Positions 1 through 8,726 of a stretch of 64,000 bases of DNA are shown here, one piece after another. The position numbers and the translations under genes are program-made. The number at the start of each line of letters is the position of its first letter. The first letter of the stretch is position 1. The stretch covers positions 25,406,501 through 25,470,500 of the forward strand of contig NC_071353.1 in NCBI RefSeq assembly GCF_943734655.1. The letters run 5' to 3'. Source of the stretch: Sabethes cyaneus (lineage: Eukaryota; Arthropoda; Insecta; Diptera; Culicidae). The notes under the pieces were generated by a model, which worked only from the letters and a program-made list of their open reading frames with translations, made no database searches and was not told where the DNA came from.

Positions 1-1
1 C

Positions 2-631
2 AGATACCCTAAAAATGTAATAGCAGACGAAACTGAGAATGACAACAAAATATACAAATCAATACCATATATAAACGAATTAACACCAAAGATAACAAAA
101 CTAATTGAAAAGACTAGTGAATATACAAATATCAAAATAGCACATTATAACAACTACACAATCGACTGGATTTACCGTACCACAAAAGGAAAACAGGATA
201 AATTACAAAAACACAATATAATATACGGCATTAACTGCCAAGAGTGTAAAGCTATGTACGTTGGACTCACAACCAACAAACTAAAAACGAGATTATCTGG
301 ACACAAATCAGATACAAACAAATTAGACAAAATAACACAGATACAGGATCAAACCACAAGAGAAATACAACTAGCACAAGTGAAGGAAAAAACAGCGATG
401 ATTACACACTGCGTAAACACCAACCACCGATTCAATCTAGAACAAGCAACAATACTAGATCAAAGCAACAAACCAACACGACTACCCATATTGGAAGTTT
501 GCCACATCATGACGACAGATAACATCAACAAACGCACCGACACGGAAGGAATAAATATATGTTACACAGCAATACTGAACACACTAAAACACAAAAATTA
601 TAAACCTCTCACACAGACAAACACAAATTAG
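2..631 (+). CDS. Penelope-like element protein, C-terminal part with GIY-YIG endonuclease (5' cut by window edge)
   Basis: The frame is open from the second base of the window to a TAG at 629-631, so this is the tail of a longer protein. The C-terminal region has the PLE-type GIY-YIG layout: a cysteine pair (INCQEC), then YVGLTTNKLKTRLSGH, a later histidine segment (MITHCVNTNHRF) and a glutamate in LPILEVCHI. These align segment by segment with the second PLE at 53.2-56.4 kb (AYIGLTTQQLKQRLSGH, MVHMIDNDHNF, LQILEMCHI), but the two are clearly different families. In PLEs this domain nicks DNA for target-primed reverse transcription. The reverse transcriptase part lies outside the window. No break is visible in the 209 codons present. 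Confidence 0.85.
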   Translation, partial: RYPKNVIADETENDNKIYKSIPYINELTPKITKLIEKTSEYTNIKIAHYNNYTIDWIYRTTKGKQDKLQKHNIIYGINCQECKAMYVGLTTNKLKTRLSGHKSDTNKLDKITQIQDQTTREIQLAQVKEKTAMITHCVNTNHRFNLEQATILDQSNKPTRLPILEVCHIMTTDNINKRTDTEGINICYTAILNTLKHKNYKPLTQTNTN

Positions 632-989
632 CACGTACATAAATGATTAACGCTAGACACAAACAGAATAAAAACAGCGAATAGGCAATACAATAGGAAA
701 AATCAAACCAAGAGTTAAAATATCGTGATCAAAAACAGCTACAAATGAGTGAACTTGTGACACAATTAACATATTTTAGACATTATAGACAAACGAGTGA
801 GTTTACATAATATCAATTACTACAATATTCATGACTATACAATATTTACCAGACCATTATACATCCAAACTCAAAGACAGACAACACTATAGGCTAAATG
901 TTACTAGACAAAGACGGTTTAAACTTTGTAAGTCATATCACAAATTACAAAATAGATCACAAATAACTAATTAAAGACATATTGTAGAA

Positions 990-1028
990 GCCCTGAAGAA
1001 GATCTAAACTAAAGATCGAAACGTTGGC
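990..1028 (+). ncRNA. Hammerhead-ribozyme-like motif in the 3' region of the first PLE
   Basis: About 360 bases after the PLE stop codon the sequence reads GCC, CTGAAGAA, stem GATCT, a 7-nt loop, stem AGATC, GAA, ACGTT, GGC. The 5-bp stem II is perfect, and GCC can pair with GGC as a short stem I. CTGANGA and GAAAC boxes are the hammerhead core, and such ribozymes are known in PLE terminal repeats. Relative to the canonical core there is one extra A before stem II, so self-cleavage is not assured. The second PLE in the window carries the same layout with different stem bases. Confidence 0.5.
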
Positions 1029-1045
1029 GTAAATAAAACAAATCG

Positions 1046-2228
1046 TCCACTGAATTTAAAGACTGAACAGCCAATTCTCCAACCTATTATCATCACAGTC
1101 GAAAAACTCCCGATATGTTTTAGAATGTTTGAGGAGAATATTAAAAAGTCATGATTTTTCTGAAAATTCAAGTCAGTTTCACTAAAGGTTGGTCCCATTT
1201 TCAGGTTGGAAATTCAAACCCCGCAATAAGTGAACTAGTGTGATTCATTTCTTTCTCGTCACCACGGTACAGGAAGCCAACATCCGTCGAATCGGAGAAA
1301 AAATAATTGTGTGAAAGTTTTCCGCTGTCGGTGCTAATCTGGAAATGATTATGAGCACCAGCACCATTAGGGCGCGTTGTTTGACTTAGAGCAGTAAAAG
1401 TGGCACTAGAGAAAATGCACTCCATCCACTCCATGCAGTTACCGGTGAAGCAGGTGAAGCAGCTGAGGGAACGATTAGCTCCAGCGTCAGTGATGATTCC
1501 GCAGAAAAAACTGTGAACTTAGCTACTTTACAAAGTTGGATTAAATAACTTTGCATTAACGTTGATGACGTTCAGCAGCCAGCTCAGACTGTCAGCGCCA
1601 CTTCAAAACTATTAGTCGGTTAGTTACGACACTCGCCGACAGTTGGGTTTCAACGATAAGCAAGTGTTGCACAACAGCTACCGTGATTCGAGAAACTAGT
1701 TAACGGAAAAATTGTTGACTTTTGCACTGTCAGCAGCGTTGGTCCCCCGCTGACTTCGACAACTTACTTTGTTTGCCGGACTAGTGACTTTTCCGAGACC
1801 CTGACGAACAAACGAGGCGGTGTTTTTCTCGCTAATACTTCCCCGGGCAAAAGGGAATTGTTTTTATTCTCTTGTGTGCTCCAGACATTAATCATTATTG
1901 AGTCAATTTATAAATCGTCAACACAAAGTTGATAGTAGGTAGGAAGCTTTAGAATGCAATCAAAGTTGACGAGAGAAACATTATAAGATCCCCAAGTCCA
2001 AAAACTTACAAAAAATATAACATTTCTAGTCTTCCAATTCGTATAAAATGGAAACTTTTGGAATGGTTGCCGAAAATATATGCGCAAATAGTGCACTTTC
2101 AACAAATCTAGTATCTCAACTATTGTTTATTTTCGGTGTTTCTCAAGGTTCTCACTTAGAAACTCTTCTTGTTATCTAATACGTCAACAACTTTTCTTTT
2201 TTTCACCTACCCAGGCAAATGACAAGCA
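1046..2228. other. Unassigned stretch between PLE tail and Tx1-like element
   Basis: No convincing coding region, RNA or terminal repeat was seen. Short open frames on the minus strand (for example 1201-1434 and 1908-2105) have no recognisable motif. The last bases before 2229 are the immediate 3' flank of the retrotransposon that follows. Confidence 0.4.
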
Positions 2229-2259
2229 TTTTTTTTTTTTTATAAAAATATTGTTTATT
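2229..2259 (-). terminator. Polyadenylation signal and A tract of the Tx1-like element
   Basis: On the minus strand AATAAA (2259-2254) is followed 12 bases later by a run of 13 A (2241-2229). This is the expected 3' end of a polyadenylated retrotransposon transcript copied into DNA. Confidence 0.75.
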
Positions 2260-2304
2260 TAGTTCAGTGATTAAATAACATCTTCAAGCAAATAAAGCAT
2301 CATC

Positions 2305-5300
2305 CTATTCTGTGTTCAAAATGAAATCTAGCTCAGTTACATCAATTCTATTGTTAACATTTGCATTGACAAAGTTGATGTATTGGATGAACATTTTTAA
2401 AACACCATTTCTTATCTCTCTTGTCATGTGATTCAACGTTGGTCGAACAAGATCATCGAAGGAGAACCTTTGCCATCCGCCGACCGCCGTAGTTAGTCTT
2501 CGCTGTATGTATGTCCATGCTGCAGCTACTCGAGGACACTCGCAGAATTTATGTTGTAAAGTCTCGGTAACCAACACGCAGTGTCCGCAACATGAATCGC
2601 TCGCTCGTCCGATGACATTCATCAGTTTACGATGTTCCGTTTTTTCATTGATTAGCAGGAAGAGATCAGAGCGCTGATTTGACGACAACCTTCTCGATGA
2701 TATATTCTTCCAGATTCGTTTCCAATTTAGGCCTGGATTATTTCGTTCTACTCGTGGTTGCTCGGTTTGGTTTATATAGAAGCAATGAATGAGCTTGCTG
2801 GAGGGATTTTGTAGGATCTCGTCTGACAGTAAGGGCATTTGTTGGGAGAGGAGTTTGAGACAAGGTAGATCGGCAGGGGCCGGGGTATTTTGGGAGAGAA
2901 GTGATTGATAATATGGAATGACATCAATCTCATGTAGGTGACGATTCACCAACAATGCTTTACATTTTAAAGCTGGTAGTTGCAGTTTCAGTCCCCCGTT
3001 TTCCTTGCTACGGGACAGTTGTTGCATTGGAATTCGTGCAGGAAGCCCCCGAAAAAGGAAGTTTCCCATCGTTGCTGTTAGTTTTGCCGTGTGGACGCAC
3101 TGTGGTGTAATAATAGATGACACATACCATATTTTTGCTGTGATAAACGTGTTCAGCAAAATCACTTTCTGTTGTAGATCAAGCGAGCGCATATTATGTA
3201 GCCATATGAGCTGCGAGATTCTGGATACTAAGCCATCCCAGTTTAATTTTACCATCTGACGTATTGAATTGGTGAAGATCACGCCTAAAACCTTCACTTG
3301 GTCCTTTGTTTGTAATCCTGGTATTACCAAAGGGCTTCCATTCATAAACCCGACATCGAGAGCAACAGTTTTTTGTCGACTTAATTTGGCTCCAGCTACG
3401 GTCTCAAATCCATCGAACAGCTGATAGATCCGATCAATTTTGTTTGTAGAGGTTGCTATTACGGTTATATCGTCGGCGTAAGCAACGCACAGGTCACCAC
3501 TACATACACGCTCTATTCGTGTGAGCAGTGGATGGAGATAGAGCACGAATAGCAGCATTGACATCGGGTCTCCCTGCCGAACGGATCGTTCGATGCGAAA
3601 CGGCTGTGACAGGTGACCGTTTACTAGTAGCCGTGACGAAGAAGCATCGGCAACTCTGGAGAGCCAGCGAACGAAATCCTCGTTGAAACCCATTGAGAGT
3701 AGGGTTCGCTGCAGGAATGCGTGAGAAACCCGATCGAATGCATGATCAAGGTCAAAAGAAATCATCTTCCCTCTCTGCTTACTTGCGTTGAGATTTGCTA
3801 TACGATCTTTTAGTGCCAGCGTAGCTTGGAAGATAGATCGATCGCAATTTGCACACTTCTGTGCGTTACTCAGTACACGATGAGTTCGGAGTATTTGTTC
3901 GACTCGGGATTTCATCACACGCGAGAGAATTTTGAAGTCGACGTTAAGCAGGCTAATCGGACGATACGCTCTCGCTGTCCTTTCATTTCCTCTCTTCTTA
4001 ACTAACACGATTGTGCCATCGGCAAACTCTGCTGGAAGCTCGTTCGTCATCGCTTCATTGATAACGAAATAAAGTTCTCTGTAGATGATATCGAAGGCTC
4101 GGAGGTAGAATTCTATCGGTAAACCATCAACACCCGGCGATTTCCGTCTCTGAGACGATTTAATAGCTATTTTTAGCTCATCGATAGTGATTTCTGCCAT
4201 CAAGGCAGTGTTGGTTTCATCGTCTTCAGGTATTGCTCTCTCCGATTCAAACCCCGATTGGTCGCTCTGCCTTGTCCCCTCTGCCGTGTATAGATCTCTA
4301 AAGAAGCGATACATGTGCTGTTCGATTTCTTGGGAGTTTTGTATTTGCTCTCCATGCTCGTTTTCCAACTCTGTGATGATCGTTTTTTTGCGTCGTCTGT
4401 CACCCAGCTGGAAGGTGGATATGTTCTCCCCAGCAACAAATGTTTCGTTGATACGGATGAAATTTTGCGTAAAACGACGTTGCAGCTGCAGCATTTGTGC
4501 TTTTAAACGATTTATAGTCGGTAGCATGCTGGGGTTTTGATAATACCCATCATATGCAAGCCTCAACTGTGTGTAAAGCCGTTGGTGTTCCGCATTGAAA
4601 ATTCCGAATATTTCACTGGATTTCCAACGGAAGAAAGATTTGATTTTTGGCTTTGCATATGATATCCACCAGGTCAACCAGCTGGTGTAGTATCTCCGTT
4701 GGCGGGTCCAGTACTGCCACCGAAACTGGAAATCTGCTAAGTTTGCTGCAGTCAGAAGATGAGGACGAAGACACCAAAAGCCCCGTCCCTGTCCACGGCC
4801 AAGGTGGGGAAGGCAGATTCGGGCTGTTAAGGCCTTGTGGTCTGTAAAGGAGCATACGTGTGTGGCAGCGCTTCGCAGCTGTTCGCATAGTCCAGTGCTG
4901 ATGTAGATGCGGTCGAGCCTGGATGCTGAATTGTGTGTAATGTACGTTGGTGCGGGGATTGTGGGGTACAGCTTCAACCACAGGTCGTGCAGCTGTAATT
5001 GCCGTACAGTCGCCTGAAGAGATGGGCTTGTGTTTGGACCCGTAGAGTCGTTCGAGCGAAGCACACAATTAAAATCCCCAGCGAGGATGACGTGTTGCGT
5101 ATTGTGGCGAAGATAGTATGCGATCGTACCGTTGAAAAAACGCTCTCTTTCCGCACGAACCGCTGTTCCGGACGGTGCATAGATATTGCAGAGAGTTGTA
5201 TTTTGTACACGTATTGCGATGAGTCGACCATCCAGGCTCTTCTCCACGTGTGAGAAATCTATATGATCTTTAAGTGCGATTGCTGTTCCACGTCTTGCGT

Positions 5301-5481
5301 GATCCACATTACATACCACGTTAAAACCAGGAAAGGAGAGCTGCTCATTCTCTACCTCCTGGAGAAACACGATATCTAGCTCTTGCGTTCGTACGAAGTT
5401 GCGAAGTGCGTCAATCTTCGTGGTGTTCGTGATGTTATTAATGTTAATAGATGCAAGATTATAACTAGAGAATTCAGCCAT
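2305..5481 (-). CDS. ORF2 protein: apurinic-type endonuclease plus reverse transcriptase
   Basis: 1058 aa, uninterrupted. Residues 1-220 form an APE-like endonuclease: FLQEVENE (catalytic Glu near 41), NIYAPSG, AGDFNCV, SRLDRIYIS and the final FTDHKAL. The reverse transcriptase follows from about 430: SPGVDGLPIEFY, RPISLLN, SFDLDHAFDRV (motif A), RSVRQGDPMS (motif B) and AYADDITV (motif C catalytic pair). The C-terminal part has NWKRIWKNI and a Cys/His cluster (CCGHC, QHKFCEC) as in L1/Tx1-type proteins. It has no RNase H domain. All key residues are present, so the protein could be functional. The ATG overlaps the ORF1 stop codon (TAATG), which sets the start. Confidence 0.9.
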   Translation of the reverse strand: MAEFSSYNLASININNITNTTKIDALRNFVRTQELDIVFLQEVENEQLSFPGFNVVCNVDHARRGTAIALKDHIDFSHVEKSLDGRLIAIRVQNTTLCNIYAPSGTAVRAERERFFNGTIAYYLRHNTQHVILAGDFNCVLRSNDSTGPNTSPSLQATVRQLQLHDLWLKLYPTIPAPTYITHNSASRLDRIYISTGLCEQLRSAATHVCSFTDHKALTARICLPHLGRGQGRGFWCLRPHLLTAANLADFQFRWQYWTRQRRYYTSWLTWWISYAKPKIKSFFRWKSSEIFGIFNAEHQRLYTQLRLAYDGYYQNPSMLPTINRLKAQMLQLQRRFTQNFIRINETFVAGENISTFQLGDRRRKKTIITELENEHGEQIQNSQEIEQHMYRFFRDLYTAEGTRQSDQSGFESERAIPEDDETNTALMAEITIDELKIAIKSSQRRKSPGVDGLPIEFYLRAFDIIYRELYFVINEAMTNELPAEFADGTIVLVKKRGNERTARAYRPISLLNVDFKILSRVMKSRVEQILRTHRVLSNAQKCANCDRSIFQATLALKDRIANLNASKQRGKMISFDLDHAFDRVSHAFLQRTLLSMGFNEDFVRWLSRVADASSSRLLVNGHLSQPFRIERSVRQGDPMSMLLFVLYLHPLLTRIERVCSGDLCVAYADDITVIATSTNKIDRIYQLFDGFETVAGAKLSRQKTVALDVGFMNGSPLVIPGLQTKDQVKVLGVIFTNSIRQMVKLNWDGLVSRISQLIWLHNMRSLDLQQKVILLNTFITAKIWYVSSIITPQCVHTAKLTATMGNFLFRGLPARIPMQQLSRSKENGGLKLQLPALKCKALLVNRHLHEIDVIPYYQSLLSQNTPAPADLPCLKLLSQQMPLLSDEILQNPSSKLIHCFYINQTEQPRVERNNPGLNWKRIWKNISSRRLSSNQRSDLFLLINEKTEHRKLMNVIGRASDSCCGHCVLVTETLQHKFCECPRVAAAWTYIQRRLTTAVGGWQRFSFDDLVRPTLNHMTREIRNGVLKMFIQYINFVNANVNNRIDVTELDFILNTE

Positions 5482-5483
5482 TA
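5479..5483 (-). promoter_or_regulatory. TAATG stop-start overlap between ORF1 and ORF2
   Basis: The TAA ending ORF1 (5483-5481) shares its last A with the ATG opening ORF2 (5481-5479). This UAAUG arrangement is the one shown for the silkworm retrotransposon SART1, where ORF2 is made by termination-coupled reinitiation. Here it is seen directly in the sequence; use of the same mechanism is inferred. Confidence 0.75.
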
Positions 5484-6602
5484 GAACAGTTGGTTACTCT
5501 CATCTTGCATATCGTCTTCGTCGTCTTCTACGCGGGCCTTTTTGGTTATAGGACGAGTGCGGAGGAGTCTTCTAGAGCTGGATGATCCGACAGAGGAGTC
5601 TGTTTCGCTTCCATCGCCTTTAGTGCCAGCACTTCTTCGTACTATACCACTGCTAGCTGGAGGCTGTTGACCTATTAGTGAGGTCATCGACCCACTGTTC
5701 ATGGGATGCGTCGACATCGAGGAAGAGGTTAACGGGGGAAAATTTTGTTCTGTCAATATTGGTGGTGGCAACAGTTTCTGTTGTTGCCGACGGGGTGTTT
5801 GTTTCGGAGGCGGCATATTCTCCGCTTTGGCCGAGTTCAGGTTAGTTTTTGTCTCATTAAGAGGAATTGGTATCGTGTTTGCTTGTTTCGCGGCGAGTGG
5901 GAGTTGTTTCTTCGATTTTGTCGATAACGCTATTGGTGCCATCTGCTTTGCGGCATCGGCGTACGTTTTTTGCACCAATATTTTTTTATTCTGCACACAG
6001 GTAGCTCCTATGTGTATGTACTCGTGGCAGTGACGGCACGTTTGACGCTGTCCGTAGAACGATACTTGTGTCATTTCACCGTCTATGGTGACCCATGATT
6101 CGATGTTACGTTTCACAATCATTTTAGCTACACGGATACCAGTCGAGATGCCAGGGAAATCGACATCAGCTCCATATTGCTGCTCTCGTATTGATAGGAC
6201 ATCACCGTATTTTCCCAAGAAATCGGCAATTTTTTGATCTGTCACGTCCTCTGACAAATCGTAGAGTTTAACTTCCACTGCTCCATCCTCAAGAGTGATT
6301 CTAAGCGGATATTTTTTACCGTCGATTGTGAACTCATGCTTGTTGTCGTGCTCTTCACAAATTCGTTGCGCTAACTCTAAGTCAACGACTTTAACGAAGG
6401 AAGCACCGAGGGATCTGCTGTTCTGTATTCGTAGCACTTCACCTTGTTTCAGGCCCAATACGGTCGCACAAAAACGATGCACTTTGGCGTTATCTGGTCT
6501 TTTTGGCACATTTGCATAGTCTATTCGAAAAGTATTTTCTCGACGGCCCATCGCGGAGTCGTTTGCACGTACGGCGCTACGGAACGGCTCAGCGATGAGC
6601 AA
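5481..6602 (-). CDS. ORF1 protein: RNA-binding Gag-like protein with a CCHC knuckle
   Basis: 373 aa, uninterrupted. The central part (about 110-140) reads VEVKLYDLSEDVTDQKIADF, an RRM-like strand-helix pattern common in L1/Tx1-group ORF1. At about 190-205 there is one zinc knuckle, CRHCHEYIHIGATC, with exact CX2CX4HX4C spacing. The C-terminal third is rich in Pro, Gln, Ser and Lys and ends in an acidic stretch (EDDEDDMQDE), so it is probably disordered. Such proteins coat the element RNA and form the ribonucleoprotein used by ORF2. The listed start is the first ATG; a second in-frame ATG (MGRRENTF) 17 codons later is equally possible. Confidence 0.8.
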   Translation of the reverse strand: MLIAEPFRSAVRANDSAMGRRENTFRIDYANVPKRPDNAKVHRFCATVLGLKQGEVLRIQNSRSLGASFVKVVDLELAQRICEEHDNKHEFTIDGKKYPLRITLEDGAVEVKLYDLSEDVTDQKIADFLGKYGDVLSIREQQYGADVDFPGISTGIRVAKMIVKRNIESWVTIDGEMTQVSFYGQRQTCRHCHEYIHIGATCVQNKKILVQKTYADAAKQMAPIALSTKSKKQLPLAAKQANTIPIPLNETKTNLNSAKAENMPPPKQTPRRQQQKLLPPPILTEQNFPPLTSSSMSTHPMNSGSMTSLIGQQPPASSGIVRRSAGTKGDGSETDSSVGSSSSRRLLRTRPITKKARVEDDEDDMQDESNQLF

Positions 6603-6700
6603 GAAGAGAGTCAGAGTACACTGCTAAAGATTTCGTATTCGACTTCCACGGAACGATAGTAAAACGCGTCTGTTCAGCTTGGAAGATGAACGGTATCTGT

Positions 6701-6984
6701 TAATAAAAGCGGTAAATTAACCATTTATTGGTATTTCTTAAAAATTTTCTTTACAAACTACTGTATATGTCATCGATCAATGAATTAAGAAACTTGTCTC
6801 GAATTCTAAAGCCGACACGGCACTGTAAGAGATCTGTCGTAAAGGCCGTCGAGAATGAGTGGAAAATCTGTGGCGGAAAGGCGAAATTTTGCTAAAGCAG
6901 AGGCAGTCCATACATGTTAAATGGCGAAAAAAACTAATTGTTATAATTTGTAATTCACGATTTTGCTAAAACTTTACATAGATG
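6701..6984. other. Unassigned AT-rich stretch
   Basis: No gene or repeat boundary recognised. It may include the last bases of the Tx1-like 5' leader. Confidence 0.35.
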
Positions 6985-7600
6985 TTGCTCTTAAAGAGAA
7001 GAGGGGTCATAATTTGCCGTAGAAAAAATTCCCGCCTCCTAAAACTCCCACATGTTAATTTGGTTCCATTTGCTTGATTAGTTCTAGAGACAAGAGGAAA
7101 TTTGTATTTCATTTGTAAAAGAGCCGCAACCCCCCCCCCTCCCAAACAGGGGAGGGATTTTACCCAAGTAGCACATTTTTCACACTTATTGTTGCAGAAA
7201 CTTATTTATGACTAAAATTAGTCGTAAATCGGTTGCCACAACTGGATTGTAACAACTGTGCTAGTAGGGTACTTCATCATAGTAAAAATTCTTGCCTCCG
7301 AAAACCCCCACATGCCAAATTTGGTTCCATTTACTTGATTAGTTCGCGAGTTATGCGGAAATTTGAATTTCATTTGTGTAGGAGCCCCCCTGCTAAATAA
7401 GAGAGAGGTCCTTATTCACAATAGAAAAAATTCCTGCCTTCCTTCAAAAACCCCCACATATAAATTTGGTTCCACTTGCTTGATTAGTGCTTGAGAAATG
7501 AAGAAATTTGTATTTCATTTATTAAGGGAGCCCCCTCTTAAAGGGGGTGGGGTCATAATTTACCGTAGAAAAAATTGCTACCTGATAAAATCAATTTTGA
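6985..7600. repeat. Diverged tandem repeat with CCCCCACATG and AGGAGCCCCC blocks
   Basis: Three diverged units are visible, near 7027-7140, 7300-7400 and 7445-7560. Each carries CCCACAT, then TTTGGTTCCA, CTTGATTAGT, GAAATTTGTATTTCATTT and a C-rich block, ending in GGGGTCATAATTTRCC plus TAGAAAAAATT. I recall this as an abundant dispersed mosquito repeat, but that was not checked. A MITE (7163-7269) interrupts the array. Confidence 0.65.
7163..7269. mobile_element. Short palindromic MITE, CCCAAGTAGCAC termini, TA target
   Basis: CCCAAGTAGCAC at 7163 is mirrored by GTGCTAGTAGGG ending at 7269, and TA lies on both sides (7161-7162, 7270-7271). The 107-bp body is itself loosely self-complementary. 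It resembles the 13943-14050 element, so the two probably belong to one TA-targeting family. Confidence 0.55.
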
Positions 7601-7837
7601 TTTGTGCGTTTATGAGAGACGTTATGCAGCCAACTAGTTTAATCGTGGTAATATAAGCAACCATAATAAATTTACTTTAATAACAATTTTATTATGGTTT
7701 TACAGCTAGCTATAAGTGTGTTATGACTTGTATCCTTTTGGTGTGGCGCAATACCATAATAAAACTAGACCCAATAAGTAAAACCGCAATAAAATCTTTA
7801 TAAAATTCCAGTAAAACCAAGTGGCTTCAGAATTGTT
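7601..7837. other. Unassigned stretch with a small hairpin
   Basis: A hairpin AACCATAATAAA / TTTTATTATGGTT lies at 7661-7703, and GTTACTTGGGT at 7837-7847 matches the terminus of the CCCAAGTAAC MITE family. It is probably a decayed element, but no second end was found. Confidence 0.35.
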
Positions 7838-8435
7838 ACTTGGGTTGTGGTGTCTTTGGTTGCCCCTTTAATTTTTTGGTGGCCTTTTTTACTTTTGCTT
7901 GTCGTTGTTTCGTCTTCTTTTTATTGTCACTCATCACCTTTTCTATATCCAATTTCGTCTTTTTTATAGTCTTTTTTTACCATTTTTGTCGCTTCTTTGG
8001 TATCCTTTTGGCGTCTTTTCATCGCATTTTTGTCGTCTTTCGGCTTGTTTTTCATCCGCTTTTCGTCTACATGTTATGTACCTGTTTTCGTCGTCTTTCA
8101 GTGGTCATTTTGCTGTCGTTTTGCCGTCTCGTTGTCGTCTTTGTGTTGTCTATTTGGTTGTCTTTTGGTTATTTTATTACTGTGTTTTCATCACATTTTC
8201 GCCGTTTGTTACCATCTCCTTGTTACCGCCTTTTTCGTCCTCGCGCTGTCTTATTTTTCATTGTCTTTTCATCGTATTTTTGACTTCTTTTCGTCGGTTT
8301 TTTCACTCTACTTTTGGTATTTTCTCGCTTGCTTTGACGATTTTTTACTGATTTTGTAATTCATTTTGCTACTACTTTGGCGTCATATTGTCCTCTTTTC
8401 TCCATTTTTTGTCCTCTTTTATTCGTCTTTTGCTG
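7838..8435. repeat. Pyrimidine-rich degenerate satellite, block 1
   Basis: The plus strand is almost only T, C and some G, built from variants of TTTTCGTC, TTTTCATC and CGTCTTTT. The complement is a purine-rich GACGAAAA array. Long open frames here (rich in Phe, Ser, Arg, Leu) arise because the unit lacks stop codons. They have no protein character and are not genes. Blocks 2-4 at 10.6-13.6 kb are the same satellite. Confidence 0.8.
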
Positions 8436-8726
8436 ACTTAGGCTGTGAACCATTTAGCGAATTTTTTAACTTTTTAGTTAAAATTTGCAGTTCGATAGTT
8501 ATTTCTCCTCGAGTGATTAAAAACAGTTCAGAATGCGAACCATTTATTTTGTTCAATGAGAGCATATAAGGTGAGGAAGAAGATATGTTTCTGTAATAGC
8601 GAATTTGTTTATTCAGTCATGATGAATTTTGGGTGTTTATTTGCTCCTATTTGATAGATAAAATTCATTTCATTTCAACCCGGGTTGAACAAACAAATAC
8701 GTTATACGATAAGCATCCATGCCTTC

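Larger units (their letters stand above)
2229..6700 (-). mobile_element. L1/Tx1-like non-LTR retrotransposon, both ORFs open
   Basis: Read on the minus strand: a short 5' leader, ORF1 (6602-5481), ORF2 (5481-2305), a 3' UTR of about 60 bases with AATAAA at 2259-2254, and an A tract (T on plus strand) at 2241-2229. This is a complete autonomous non-LTR layout. The 5' boundary near 6700 is uncertain because no target-site duplication was found on either side. Many Tx1-group elements are target-specific, so its absence is not decisive. Clade assignment rests on the ORF2 RT and C-terminal motifs and is an inference. Confidence 0.8.

Noticed and set aside
2207..2228. Target-site duplication for the Tx1-like element
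   Set aside because: No copy of the 3' flank was found near 6600-6900.
3005..5253. Open frames on the plus strand opposite ORF2 of the Tx1-like element
   Set aside because: Shadows of the minus-strand coding frame with no motifs of their own.
7840..8569. Several overlapping long open frames rich in Phe, Ser, Leu, Arg (also 10503-11796, 12483-13472)
   Set aside because: They result from stop-free pyrimidine repeats; all three plus-strand frames are open at once and the products look membrane-like only because TTT and TTC dominate.
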